Positions 1 through 10,000 of a stretch of DNA of 64,000 bases are shown piece by piece. The DNA comes from JAJDXW01 sp965243335 (GTDB lineage: Bacteria; Pseudomonadota; Gammaproteobacteria; HK1), in assembly GCA_965243335.1 (NCBI GenBank), contig OZ251545.1:310001-374000 (forward strand), in the 5' to 3' direction. Position 1 is the first letter of the stretch; the number at the start of each line of letters is the position of its first letter. The notes under the pieces are model-generated. The model saw nothing but the letters and a program-made list of their open reading frames with translations, searched no databases and was not told where the DNA came from. The position numbers and the translations under genes are program-made.

Positions 1-1257
1 CGGTCGAACCACTACGTCGACAGCCTCGCGGCCCTCCTCGACCACGAGGAGCGCTACGACGCGATCTTCATCGGCACCGGGGCGCCGCGGGGCCGCGAGC
101 TCGACGTCCCCGGGCGCCGGGAGGCCGCCAACCACATCCACATCGGCATCGACTGGCTCTCCAGCGTCGCCTTCGAGCACACCGACCGCATCGGCCGCCG
201 GGTGGTGGTGCTCGGCGGCGGGAACACCGCGATGGACTGCTGCCGCACCGCGCGGCGCCTCGGCGGCGAGCAGGTGGACGTGGTGGTGCGGAGCGGCTTC
301 GACGAGATGAAGGCGTCGGAGTGGGAGATCGAGGAGGCGATGGCGGAGGACATCCCCATCCACAACTTCCTCGTCCCGAAGGAGTTCCTGCACGAGGGGG
401 GCCGCCTCACCGGGGTGCGCTTCGACCACGTGCGCCGCGAGGTGGACGAGAACGGGCGCCGCCGCTTGGTCCCCACCGGCGAGGAGCGGGTCTTCGAGTG
501 CGACGACGTCCTCGTCGCCATCGGCCAGGAGAACGCGTTCCCCTGGATCGAGCGCGACGTCGGGGTCGAGTTCGGGAAGTGGGACATGCCGGTGGTGGAC
601 CCGGCCACCTTCCGCACCACCCACCCCCGGGTGTTCATCGGCGGCGACGCCGCCTTCGGCCCGGAGAACATCATCTGGGCCGTCGCCCACGCCCACCAGG
701 CGGCGGTCTCCATCGACAAGCACTGCCGCGGCGAGGACCTGCACGACCGCCCCCCCGACCACGTGACCCTCGTGAGCCAGAAGATGGGCATCCACGAGTG
801 GAGCTACGACAACGACATCGACCACGCCCGCCGCTACGTGGTGCCGCACGCGGACAAGACGGCCGCCCTCGCGGAGCGGCGGATGGAGGTCGAGCTCGGC
901 TTCGACGAGGACATGGGCTACAAGGAGGCGATGCGCTGCCTCAACTGCGACGTGCAGACGGTCTTCACCGAGAGCCTGTGCATCGAGTGCGACGCGTGCG
1001 TGGACGTGTGCCCGACGGACTGCATCACGTTCACCGGGAACGGGGACGAGGACGACCTCCGCCCCCGGCTCACCGCCCCCGCCCGCAATCGGGAGCAGGC
1101 CATCCTCGTCTCCGACCTCCTCAAGACCGGGCGGGTGATGATCAAGGACGAGGACGTGTGCCTGCACTGCGGGCTGTGCGCCGAACGCTGCCCGACGAGC
1201 GCGTGGGACATGCAGAAGTTCCTGCTCGTCACCGCCAAGGCCTGCGAACATGCCTGA
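1..1257 (+). CDS. FAD-dependent NAD(P)H oxidoreductase with C-terminal ferredoxin domain (5' partial)
   Basis: The reading frame is open from the first base, so the N-terminus lies outside the window; 418 residues are visible. The protein resembles the small subunit of glutamate synthase (GltD type). GTGAPRGRELDVPG near residue 26 is the flavin-side motif and GGGNTAMDC near residue 72 is the second nucleotide-binding loop. The C-terminus carries two ferredoxin motifs, CIECDACVDVCP (327-338) and CLHCGLCAERCP (387-398), expected to bind two 4Fe-4S clusters. Its stop overlaps the start of the next gene by 8 nt, and the next two genes encode a 2-oxoacid oxidoreductase. I infer that it passes electrons between that enzyme and NAD(P)H in the cytoplasm. 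The family is confident; the exact electron acceptor is not shown by the sequence. Confidence 0.88.
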   Translation, partial: RSNHYVDSLAALLDHEERYDAIFIGTGAPRGRELDVPGRREAANHIHIGIDWLSSVAFEHTDRIGRRVVVLGGGNTAMDCCRTARRLGGEQVDVVVRSGFDEMKASEWEIEEAMAEDIPIHNFLVPKEFLHEGGRLTGVRFDHVRREVDENGRRRLVPTGEERVFECDDVLVAIGQENAFPWIERDVGVEFGKWDMPVVDPATFRTTHPRVFIGGDAAFGPENIIWAVAHAHQAAVSIDKHCRGEDLHDRPPDHVTLVSQKMGIHEWSYDNDIDHARRYVVPHADKTAALAERRMEVELGFDEDMGYKEAMRCLNCDVQTVFTESLCIECDACVDVCPTDCITFTGNGDEDDLRPRLTAPARNREQAILVSDLLKTGRVMIKDEDVCLHCGLCAERCPTSAWDMQKFLLVTAKACEHA

Positions 1258-3145
1258 AATAGAAGCCGTCAACGACTTCGTCATCAAGTTCGCCAACGTC
1301 AACGGGACGGGCTCGGCGAGCGCGAACAACCTGTTCGCGAAGGCGGTGTTCCGGATGGGGGTGCCGGTCAGCCCCCGCAACATCTTCCCCTCGAACATCC
1401 AGGGCCTCCCCACGTGGTACGAGGTGCGGGTGAGCGAGGCGGGGCGCCTCGGGCGGCGGGGCGGGGTGGACGTCATGGTGGCCATGAACCCCGCGACGTT
1501 CCGGGAGGACGTGGACTCCCTGCTTCCCGGCGGCTACCTGGTCCACGACTCCTCCAAGCCCCTCGACCGGCGACGATTCCGCTCGGACGTCCACTGGCTC
1601 GGCATCCCCCTCACCGAGATCTGCCTCGCGGAGTACCAGGACCCCCGGCAGCGCCAGCTATTCAAGAACATCGTCTACGTCGGGGCCCTCTCCGCCCTCC
1701 TCGACATGGACTTCGAGACGGTGACGGGGCTCGTCGCCGACCAGTTTCGCGGCAAGGAGCGCCTCATCGCCCCCAACGTGCGGGCCCTGGAGCTCGGGAG
1801 CGCCTGGGCCCGCGAGCGCCTCGACTGCCCCATCGGCGTCCGGGTGCGCCGGAGCGAGGCGGCCGGCGACCGGATCCTCGTCAACGGCAACTCCGCGGCC
1901 GCCCTCGGGTGCGTCTACGCGGGGGCGACGGTGGCCGCCTGGTATCCCATCACCCCCTCCACCTCCCTGGTCGACGCGTTCGCGAGCCACTGCGAACGGC
2001 TCCGCGTGGACCCCGAGACCGGGGAGCGGAGCTTCGCGGTCGTCCAGGCCGAGGACGAGCTCGCGGCGATCGGCATGGCGATCGGCGCCTGCTGGAACGG
2101 CGCGCGCGGCTTCACCGCGACGAGCGGCCCGGGGATCTCGCTCATGACGGAGTTCCTCGGGCTCGCGTACTTCGCGGAGATCCCGGTGGTGCTGTTCGAC
2201 GTCCAGCGCGGGAGCCCCTCGACCGGGATGCCGACCCGCACCCAGCAGGCGGACCTCCTCGCCTGCGCATATGCGTCGCACGGCGACACCCGGCACCTGC
2301 TCCTCTTCCCGAAGGACCCGACCGAGGCCTTCGAGCTCGCGGCGACCGCCTTCGACCTCGCCGAACGGGTGCAGACCCCGGTCATCGTGATGAGCGACCT
2401 CGACCTCGGCATGAACGACTGGACCACCGCCCCCTTCCGCTGGGACGACGCCCGCCGCTACGACCGGGGCAAGCGCCTCGACGCGGAGGGCCTGGAGCGG
2501 ATGAAGGACTGGGGCCGCTACCTCGACGTGGACGGCGACGGGATCCCGTGGCGCACCATCCCCGCCGCCCACCCCGACCGGGGCGCCTACCTGGTGCGCG
2601 GCACCTCGCACGACGAGTACGCCCGCTACACCGAGGACGGCGGGGTCTACCTGCGCAGCATGGAGCGCCTCGCGCGCAAGTTCGAGACCGCCGCGGGCCT
2701 CGTGCCGGCGGCCGAGATCACGCCCGCCGCCACGGGAACCGACACCCTGCTCGGGGTGGCGTACTTCGGGACCACCGCGGCCGCGATGGAGGAGGCGCTC
2801 GACGCGCTGCGGGGCGAAGGCATCGCGCTCGACGCGATGCGCATCCGCGCCTTCCCCTTCGGGTGCGAGGTCTTCGAGTTCATCGCCCGGCACGCGACGG
2901 TGTTCGTGGTGGAGCAGAACCGGGACGCCCAGATGCGCGCGCTCCTCGTCAACGAGGGCGGGGTCGACCCGTCGAGTCTGGTCCCGGTGCTGCACTACGA
3001 CGGGCTGCCGATCACCAGCACGTTCATCACGGACACGATCCGGGAGCGCCTCTCCCCCGACGCGCAGGGGCAGGGCCAGGGGCTGGGCCAGCGGCAGGGG
3101 CGCGGCGGGCGCGCCCGCGTCCGGCTGCCCCAGGAGGCGGACTGA
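1250..3145 (+). CDS. 2-oxoacid:acceptor oxidoreductase, fused gamma-alpha subunit
   Basis: This 631-aa protein joins two subunits of the pyruvate/2-oxoglutarate ferredoxin oxidoreductase family. Residues about 10-190 are the gamma-type domain (NGTGSASANNLFAKA near the start). From about residue 210 comes the alpha-type domain, with the YPITPSTS motif that faces the thiamine diphosphate site of the beta subunit. The enzyme oxidatively decarboxylates a 2-oxoacid to an acyl-CoA, or runs in reverse, with electrons going to an iron-sulfur carrier. The ATG at 1250 overlaps the previous stop, indicating translational coupling. The last 30 or so residues are a Gln/Gly/Arg-rich tail with no domain. 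The substrate (2-oxoglutarate, pyruvate or a branched-chain acid) cannot be fixed from the sequence; the gamma-alpha fusion is common in KorA-type enzymes. Confidence 0.88.
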   Translation: MPEIEAVNDFVIKFANVNGTGSASANNLFAKAVFRMGVPVSPRNIFPSNIQGLPTWYEVRVSEAGRLGRRGGVDVMVAMNPATFREDVDSLLPGGYLVHDSSKPLDRRRFRSDVHWLGIPLTEICLAEYQDPRQRQLFKNIVYVGALSALLDMDFETVTGLVADQFRGKERLIAPNVRALELGSAWARERLDCPIGVRVRRSEAAGDRILVNGNSAAALGCVYAGATVAAWYPITPSTSLVDAFASHCERLRVDPETGERSFAVVQAEDELAAIGMAIGACWNGARGFTATSGPGISLMTEFLGLAYFAEIPVVLFDVQRGSPSTGMPTRTQQADLLACAYASHGDTRHLLLFPKDPTEAFELAATAFDLAERVQTPVIVMSDLDLGMNDWTTAPFRWDDARRYDRGKRLDAEGLERMKDWGRYLDVDGDGIPWRTIPAAHPDRGAYLVRGTSHDEYARYTEDGGVYLRSMERLARKFETAAGLVPAAEITPAATGTDTLLGVAYFGTTAAAMEEALDALRGEGIALDAMRIRAFPFGCEVFEFIARHATVFVVEQNRDAQMRALLVNEGGVDPSSLVPVLHYDGLPITSTFITDTIRERLSPDAQGQGQGLGQRQGRGGRARVRLPQEAD

Positions 3146-3197
3146 ACGGCGCGCCGCCCCGGAAGACGAACCGAACGAATCCAGCGGGACCCGCTCC

Positions 3198-4253
3198 ATG
3201 ACCCACATCGCCAAGCCCCGTTTCCAGCACCCGCTTCTCGGCGCCAACGACCTCGGGCTCTCGCGGCGCGACTACGAGGGGTCGATGTCGACCCTGTGCG
3301 CGGGCTGCGGGCACGACTCGATCAGCGCGGCCATCATCCAGGCCTGCGCGGAGATGTCGATGCCGCCCCACGTGATGGCGAAGCTCTCCGGGATCGGCTG
3401 CTCGTCCAAGACCCCCAACTACTTCCTGTCGAAGTCCCACGGCTTCAACTCGGTGCACGGGCGGATGCCGTCCATCGCGACCGGGGCGAACCTCGCGAAC
3501 CACGAGCTCTACTACGTCGGGGTGTCGGGGGACGGGGACACCGCGTCCATCGGGCTCGGGCAGTTCGCCCACGCGGTGCGCCGCCAGGTGAACATGCTCT
3601 ACGTGGTGGAGAACAACGGCACCTACGGCCTCACCAAGGGCCAGCTCTCGGCGACCGCCGACGTCGGGATGCGGAGCAAGACCGGCGAGATCAACCCCCA
3701 CGACTCGATCGACCTCGTGAGCCTCGCCCTCCAGCTCGGCGCCTCCTTCGTGGCGCGCGGGTTCTCCGGGGACAAGGACCAGCTCGTGCCCCTCATCAAG
3801 GCCGGGCTCTCGCACCGGGGGTTCGCCCTCCTCGACGTCATCTCGCCGTGCGTGACGTTCAACAACCACGCCGAATCGACGAAGAGCTTCGACTACGTGC
3901 GCGAGCACAACGCGGTCATGAACCGGCCGGACTTCGTTCCGCGGCGCGAGGAGATCACCGTGTCCTACGAGCCGGGGGAGAGCCGGGACGTGACCCTCCA
4001 CGACGGCGGGGTCGTGCGGCTGCACAAGCTCGCCGAGGACTACGACCCGACGGACCGGGTGGCCGCCCTCTACCACGTGCAGGAGCTCGAGACCCGGGGC
4101 GAGATCCCGACCGGGCTCATCTTCGTGGACGCGGACGCGCCGGACCTCCACGAGCGCATGGGCGCCCCGAAGGCGCCGCTCAACCGCCTCGGCGAAGCGG
4201 AGCTCTGCCCGGGAAGCGCGAAGCTCGAGGCGATCAACGCCCGCCTGCGCTGA
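3198..4253 (+). CDS. 2-oxoacid:acceptor oxidoreductase, beta (TPP-binding) subunit
   Basis: This 351-aa protein is the thiamine-diphosphate subunit that pairs with the gamma-alpha protein upstream. LCAGCGHDS near residue 33 is the conserved N-terminal Cys motif of the family. GDGDTASIGLGQ (about 112) followed by NNGTYGLTKGQ (about 139) is the TPP/Mg binding signature. It begins 52 nt after the alpha gene, closing a three-gene operon whose first member is cut by the window edge. Together the three products should form a cytoplasmic CoA-dependent 2-oxoacid oxidoreductase. An assignment as 2-oxoglutarate oxidoreductase (KorB) is likely but not proven by any residue I can point to. Confidence 0.88.
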   Translation: MTHIAKPRFQHPLLGANDLGLSRRDYEGSMSTLCAGCGHDSISAAIIQACAEMSMPPHVMAKLSGIGCSSKTPNYFLSKSHGFNSVHGRMPSIATGANLANHELYYVGVSGDGDTASIGLGQFAHAVRRQVNMLYVVENNGTYGLTKGQLSATADVGMRSKTGEINPHDSIDLVSLALQLGASFVARGFSGDKDQLVPLIKAGLSHRGFALLDVISPCVTFNNHAESTKSFDYVREHNAVMNRPDFVPRREEITVSYEPGESRDVTLHDGGVVRLHKLAEDYDPTDRVAALYHVQELETRGEIPTGLIFVDADAPDLHERMGAPKAPLNRLGEAELCPGSAKLEAINARLR

Positions 4254-4304
4254 GTCCGCTGGCGTCCGATATGGCGCGGCGTCCCCCGGTGAACGCCCCG
4301 GATC

Positions 4305-4769
4305 GTGTTCCCGTCCGGCAGAAATTCATGCGATGCCGGGCTCGAAGCTAACGACTCCGGAGCAGACGTGAGGCATCGGAGACCCAGGCGCCGTGCGATC
4401 GGCCCTTGGAATGGCGGCGAATCCCCGAAGGAGACGGCGTCGAAGGCGCGCTACAAGGGCAGTCAAGAGCACAAGGCCCATCCGAGCCCGGCGGGTCCGC
4501 CCGCCCTTCGCTCGGACGCGACCCCTTGCGACCCGGCCATCCAATGGGGCGACATCAACGCCGTCTTGCGGGAAGCCATCCGGCGGGGTTGCACGAGCAC
4601 CGTCTTCGAGCAGGGCTTTCCGAAGTACGTCTGGGGATGGATCGGCGAGGATCTCTACGAGGCCCGGCGCCTCAACGGGCCGGCCGGAACGTACAAGGGG
4701 TATCGGCTCGAAGAATTGGAGCACCCTCGCGACCCGGAAGGGCGGTTGGACTGGAGCCTCGGCGCATGA
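4305..4769 (+). CDS. Small protein of unknown function, partner of the ImmA-like gene
   Basis: I do not recognise this protein. The convincing part is the C-terminal 80 residues, with a globular, aromatic-rich composition (FPKYVWGWIGEDLYEARR, then GTYKGYRLEELE). The upstream half is Arg/Pro-rich and may not be translated; GTG at 4305, GTG at 4368 or a later start are all possible. The stop overlaps the next start as ATGA (4766-4769), so the two genes are very likely co-expressed. Such a small gene overlapping an ImmA/IrrE-like gene suggests a two-component module, possibly toxin-antitoxin or defence. That is inference from layout only. Confidence 0.6.
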   Translation: MFPSGRNSCDAGLEANDSGADVRHRRPRRRAIGPWNGGESPKETASKARYKGSQEHKAHPSPAGPPALRSDATPCDPAIQWGDINAVLREAIRRGCTSTVFEQGFPKYVWGWIGEDLYEARRLNGPAGTYKGYRLEELEHPRDPEGRLDWSLGA

Positions 4770-6133
4770 TCCGGTTTCACATGGAGTGGCAGGATGCCCC
4801 GGGGGTGAGGGATACGGTCCTCGCCCGGACCTGGTGCCGACTCGTCATCGAGGTGGATGGACGCCTCGTCACGCGGGCGATCGACAGCCGCTCCGATAGC
4901 TTGCGCGGCGGTATCCACGGCTCCGCCTTCCCCCTTGGCCGGTGGCTCGTGGAGAACTGGTGGTTTCTCCTCAACGAATCGTACCGGTTCCCCGCCCGCC
5001 ACTCCTCGCGTGATCTCGCGAGAACCCCCCGGGATCGAGCGTGGGTGCAGCGTCACAGCCTGCTGGCGGCCCGGGAAGGAGGAGCGCTGCCCGATCTGAC
5101 CCTCCACCGGGACGAGCAGAAGGTCGTCGCGCGGTGGACGCCGGACGGCGAAGATTCGACCCATCCGGCTCTCCGCTTCACCGAAGCAGGCGAAACGCAT
5201 CTGGGAGCCGCGGACGCGGAGCGCGGGTTGTCGGAAGCGGTCGAAGCGGTCATGGACCGGCTCAGGGGCTTCGATCAACCGGAAGTCGAGGCTTTCCGCG
5301 AGGAATGGGCGGCGGTCACCGGGGCGACGGAGCAGGAGCGCACGCTCTGCGAGTGGTCGGCTCGCCTCGGCGCCGACCCTTTCGACCCGGACGAGCTCAC
5401 GGACGAGTTCGCGGAAACGCTTTCCGCACTCGCGTCGGATTTCGACGCCCCGCTCAGAGACGACCTCCTCGATGCGGCGCGCCCGCGGACCTTGCGGGGG
5501 GATGCCGAGTGGGTGCGCCAAGCCGGAGCGCTCGCCGCCGATGCCGGCCGCGCCCACCATCGCGAGCTCGACCCGTCGAGCCCCCCCGATGCGATGCCTG
5601 ATGCGCGGAAGCGGAACATGCGCGCAACCTCGGCGCACGAGCTCGGCTATGCCTGCGCGGCCGCCCTGCGGCGCTGCCTGTCGCCAACGGATGGACACGA
5701 GCCGATCGGGGAGATGGACGAGGTCCTCGTTCGCCTCGGCTGGGCGCAGTCTCCCTTCCGAGCCGCTCCGCGGGCTGAAGGCCCCCTGGAGGCGGCATTG
5801 GAGCGAAGCGACGACGGGGCCTCGGTTGCCGTCGTCTCCGGTACGGATCCCGTCAGGAATCGCTTCAAGCTGGCGCGGGCTATCTTCCTCCGGCACTTTG
5901 GACGAAACCCCACCGGCCGTCGGCTGGTGACCGGAGCGCACACCAGGGAGCAGCGGGCGTCCCGGGCATTCGCGGCCGAGTTCCTGGTACCCGCGGAGGG
6001 ATTGTCACGACAGGTCGGCGGAACGGCCTCGCCCGGCGAGATCGACGACCTCGCGCGCCATTACGGCGTCAGCCCACTCGCGATCAGCCACCAGATCCAG
6101 AACCACCGGCTCGCCTGGCTCGGCGACTCATAG
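4766..6133 (+). CDS. ImmA/IrrE-like protein lacking the HExxH zinc motif
   Basis: The 455-aa protein starts at the ATG that overlaps the previous stop; an earlier in-frame start at 4406 would run through the neighbouring gene. The last 80 residues match the end of ImmA/IrrE-type (COG2856) proteins: an Arg/Ala-rich helix with FAAEFLVPAEGL, then a short segment ending DDLARHYGVSPLAISHQIQN. In active members the helix before this holds HExxH. Here the equivalent stretch reads KLARAIFLRHFG, so the zinc ligands and catalytic Glu are missing. The N-terminal 300 residues have no recognisable domain. Family members cleave or sense repressors in mobile elements and stress responses; this one is probably non-catalytic. 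Assignment rests on the C-terminus only. Confidence 0.6.
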   Translation: MIRFHMEWQDAPGVRDTVLARTWCRLVIEVDGRLVTRAIDSRSDSLRGGIHGSAFPLGRWLVENWWFLLNESYRFPARHSSRDLARTPRDRAWVQRHSLLAAREGGALPDLTLHRDEQKVVARWTPDGEDSTHPALRFTEAGETHLGAADAERGLSEAVEAVMDRLRGFDQPEVEAFREEWAAVTGATEQERTLCEWSARLGADPFDPDELTDEFAETLSALASDFDAPLRDDLLDAARPRTLRGDAEWVRQAGALAADAGRAHHRELDPSSPPDAMPDARKRNMRATSAHELGYACAAALRRCLSPTDGHEPIGEMDEVLVRLGWAQSPFRAAPRAEGPLEAALERSDDGASVAVVSGTDPVRNRFKLARAIFLRHFGRNPTGRRLVTGAHTREQRASRAFAAEFLVPAEGLSRQVGGTASPGEIDDLARHYGVSPLAISHQIQNHRLAWLGDS

Positions 6134-6189
6134 GCGCTGAACCGACACCGCTGACGGAGACAACATATCCAGGCGACTCTTCAGCCTGG

Positions 6190-6410
6190 CAGAGTTTGCC
6201 ATCCCGAATTTTTTCTCCATCACGCGCACGAACTCCGGTTTGAACTCCACGGCGCTCCGTCTTCGCCCAAGCTCTCGCGCCGTGGTCAGGGTCATGCCCG
6301 AGTTCGCATGTGGGTCAGCACCCCGTCGTTCAGGCCGCCTGTGACTTCCACGCAGCGCCAAGTGAGGATGCGCGCGTAATCGTCGTATGATCCTTCCGGC
6401 GTCGGCATGA
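6190..6410 (-). pseudogene. Fragment of a DNA methyltransferase C-terminus
   Basis: On the minus strand, one frame reads SGMTLTTARELGRR followed by VEFKPEFVRVMEKKF. This is the AdoMet-binding end of N4/N6-type DNA methyltransferases (family pattern D-P-F-x-G-S-G-T-T then A-x-x-x-G-R-x-x-x-G-x-E). A neighbouring frame just upstream reads EGSYDDYARILTWRCVEVTGG, which plausibly continues the same gene across a frameshift near 6320. No start, target-recognition region or complete catalytic motif remains. The stretch 6411-6760 holds one further open but unrecognised reading (about 60 residues, minus strand) that may be more of the same decayed gene. Confidence 0.45.
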
Positions 6411-6759
6411 CCTATTCGCGGCTCGGTGGGAATTTTCCAGACCGTCCGCAACCTGCATTCGTTCAACCCGCGAATCATTGTAATCCATCGACAGGAAGCC
6501 CCGCATAAAGGCAGACTTCGTGCCTTCGGAAAGCGGTATAACGAGAAATTCGTCGCCGACATCATCCGAATTTGGTCCGCATGGTGAAGAAATCTGGCCG
6601 GAGGCTCCGTTCTGGACTTACTCCGATCTGATAGACCGTTGATGGCCTTCTCCGATGTGGGATGGGCAAGAGCACTCCATGGCAGATTCTCTTTCGTTTC
6701 GGGGGTAGGGGGCCTCACCCGGGGGTGGTTCTGGACTTGGTCCTGGGCGCTCGCCTCGG

Positions 6760-6995
6760 GTATAGCGCGACGGCGAGTGACACACTCGAAGTCGTTGGGG
6801 CTGAGATAGATCGAAGCGGGATGATGCCTGTGGAGGTTATACCAACTATCGAAAAAATCGAAGAATGCTATCTTCGCCTCTCCTCGGATGCGAAACGAGC
6901 GTTGGGAGATGAGCTTGCATTCAAGGTTCGCGAAGAAAATTCTCGGCCATGGTGCTGTCGTAGCAATAGCCCACTGAGTGAGGCGTTCACCCCTA
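6760..6995 (-). pseudogene. Fragment of an IS3-family transposase (OrfB C-terminus), frameshifted
   Basis: Three minus-strand frames join into one recognisable sequence: GVNASLS, then VGYCYDSTMAENF, then FANLECKLISQRSF and FDFFDSWYNLHRHHPASIYL, ending SPNDFE. This is the conserved end of the IS3 integrase (family consensus GDCYDNAMAESFFATLE and YNxxRxHSxLGYLSP). At least two single-base frameshifts separate the parts, and the N-terminal DDE residues are absent. It is a dead insertion-sequence remnant and marks the edge of the less GC-rich segment that holds the SAMD9-like gene. Confidence 0.75.
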
Positions 6996-7072
6996 TCTAT
7001 CGAGAGCGATTGACCGAACCCGACCAAGGTGCACTGTGTGCCGTGGTTGGAGATGAATTACCACATCTTCCC

Positions 7073-10000
7073 CTACGCCCCCGCTCGACGCACCTCCCAC
7101 GCTCTTGGACCATCGTAACTGAACCCCAAATAACAATCCACAAGCAGATTCTCGTCACGACTACCATGAAATCCGGCCTTTACAGGAACGAAAAACGCCT
7201 CGACTCCTCCGTTCAACTCGACCGTTCCCTTCTGTGGTCCACCAATGGACGTAATTCTTCCGCTGAGACGAACGAGCACCTCGCTCGAATTCCAGAAATT
7301 ATCACCCCAATCTCCCAGTCGACTTTGATGAACCAAGGTGCTAATTCCGTCACCCGAACCGATCCATTCATAGCTTCGAGTCCGATCCCTACGGAACCGC
7401 GCAATCGCCCTGCATTCTTCAAGTGCCCGCTCGGCGTCGGCCTTCCCCTGAATTGATCCATTGAGTGCACGAAGCGTGTGCAAAACGTAAAGGTAATAGG
7501 CTGCATCAAGGGCTCCCGTATTCACCTTCCAGTAGCCGACCTTCTCGATGACCGAATCCAACGATGGTGGGGTACGCGATTGCCGAATGGCCCGAAGCCA
7601 AAGTCGAAGACTTGTTGAATCCTGATTTTCCTCCTCAAGGTTATCTTCCAACAACCTTTGAATGCGATCTATCGCCCGGTTAGGAAGCGCATCCCAAGTA
7701 CTCCCATGTCGCCGCAATAAGGTCCACACTATCTGTCGCCGTATCGGTGGTTTAGCAACCTCAGGTCGCGACAGAAGACTATCCCATGCCTGAAGTGCTC
7801 GCTGGTAATCACCGTAGAATCTTTGCAGCCTTGCGCGACAGGCCAGTACATATCGACTTGGAGCTTCCCCAGCGTACAGGTGGTGTACCCGGTCCAGCAA
7901 ATCTTCCGCCCGTTCCAAACTCCGCTTCAAGAACGGATCCGTTTCCGGTCGCGCCAGCACATCCCCCACCACGTCCCTTCGACTTCTCCCAGCTTGATCC
8001 ACAAGATAAATTATCAATTGCACTTCACTGATATATCCATGTTCTTGATCGGGACGGAGCGAACGCGCCTCCTCGAAACTTTCGGTCGCCTTCTTTGCGA
8101 TGTCGATGAGCACGTCGATTGACGTTCCCTTCCCGCTATTTTTCGTCATACTCTCTCGTAATATCATACCTCTCATATGATGCAATACGTGATCTCCTGG
8201 CTGAATCGAGAGCGCCACATCGACACACTGAAGAGCCCTATCATGTTCATCGTTTCGACTAAATAGCCTTCCCAGGTGAGCATGGAAGTGGGCTTCGTGT
8301 GGGAAACATTCTGTCAAGTGAGTCAATACTTCAATCTGCCCGTGACTTGATGGAATATCTTCAACAAGCTGAGCGAATTGCTGTTGTGCAACCCGCTCCG
8401 TCCCAAGCACCTCGACGTTGTCTCGGTAGACGAAGACCCGACGCACCAATTCTAGAAGGCGATCGCTTCTGGGATACCCTCCTTGCCGGCAGAAATTCGC
8501 GAAATCTCTTCCCCAGCGTGACAGATTCTGCCGCCAGACCGCTTCTCGCTCCTGACTATTGGCGGGAGAGAAAAGTTGCTGCATAATCTCAAGCGCAACA
8601 AAATGATGTGCTGTCCTCCATTCCATATGTTGGTTTTCAATCAGGAGTTCTAGCGCCTTTGCTGCGCTATCGGCAAATATGGCCCTGAAATCCAAGTTTT
8701 TGGACCGTGGCAAGCCCAACAATGAAACAAAGGCTTGAGATGGTACTGATTGCTGTCCATAGTAGTGGGCGATGGCGATGTAGCCAAGAATACGTCGCTG
8801 TTGATTCGTGAGTCCCGCAATCCTGCTCCGGACGTAACCGGACAGCGCACGAAAGTCCCGTCCAAATGCTGTAAGTCCGAAAAAGAAGGCATTCCGTAAC
8901 CGTGCGTCTCTCCCGCGAGCAAGTTGTGTAAGCTGTCTCCGCTTCTCAGGCACCGCGGAAGCATAAACCTCACGAAAACGATCCGCCTCCGCCTTCGAGA
9001 GTGAGGCATCAAGCCAGAATTGGCGGCTTCCGCCTTGCTGGGGGGTGAACCTTCGAAGTATTTGCAACACGACCGCCCGAGTTTGACCGGCCTTCAGAGC
9101 TTCGTACAAGTCATCTATGTCACGCGCAGAATGCTGGCCTCCATCGACGACGACAAGAACGCTGTTCTCCGTCAATGCGGCCACTTTCGCAAGTCTGTCT
9201 GCTGTGTCATGAGATGTACAATGCTTGAGAATTCCTACTGGAAATCTGCTGCGAAAATCCCAAGCGATTCGCCGCCCCAAAGTCGTGCCGCCACTCCCGG
9301 GAGCGTGATAGATATTTATGCGCACCGTCTGGCGTCTCTCCAAGTCGGCGCTTACGCGACTGTGCACCATTGGGGTCATGTCTCGCTCACAATCGTGACG
9401 GAGGTGGAGATTTCGCCACGAGACATCAGCACCTAATCTATATTCTCTCGGATCGTCTTCTCCTGTTGTCCCGATTGATTGGTGGAGAAAATCAATATCT
9501 TCGCTCAACCAGAGCCAATCTTCGGGAGCAATTTCGACTGGTGCTCCAGATGAAGATGGGAGAATGCGTTGTTCGTCGTCCTTGCCCTGAAGGTCGGAAT
9601 AGTGAGCTGCCACTCCGTTGCAGAGGCTGCGCAGACTCATCCGAATAAAAGTCGTTTCCGCTTCCTCGGCGAGGGCCGCAAATGAGGGTTCGTCTTCAGA
9701 TACAATAACGATTTCTATTGCATCTCCGAATGCTCCGTGTAATTCTTCCACTAAAGTCCGAAGGTGATTGCGCAGAGCTACATCCGACCAAAATACGACG
9801 ACCACGACCGGCGAAGGACTGACAGCACCAGCTACCCGTTCAAGCTGTCGCCCAAGTTCCTGTTTGTAGCTCCTCAACCAATCCCTGTGGCTGCCTTGGG
9901 ATACACTTGCCTGACGCCCCGATAATCCTCGAGCAAAGAACCAGTATGTTCCCGGGTCAGGCCCCATGTGATCCTGCCCCCAGGTAATTCTGTGTATCAC

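Noticed and set aside
4406..4765. N-terminal extension of the ImmA-like protein to 575 aa
   Set aside because: It would overlap the small upstream gene completely and adds Arg/Gly-rich residues; the ATGA overlap at 4766 is a better start.
6128..7027. A 299-aa minus-strand protein
   Set aside because: It mixes out-of-frame pieces of an IS3 transposase and a methyltransferase; the conserved motifs switch frame along it.
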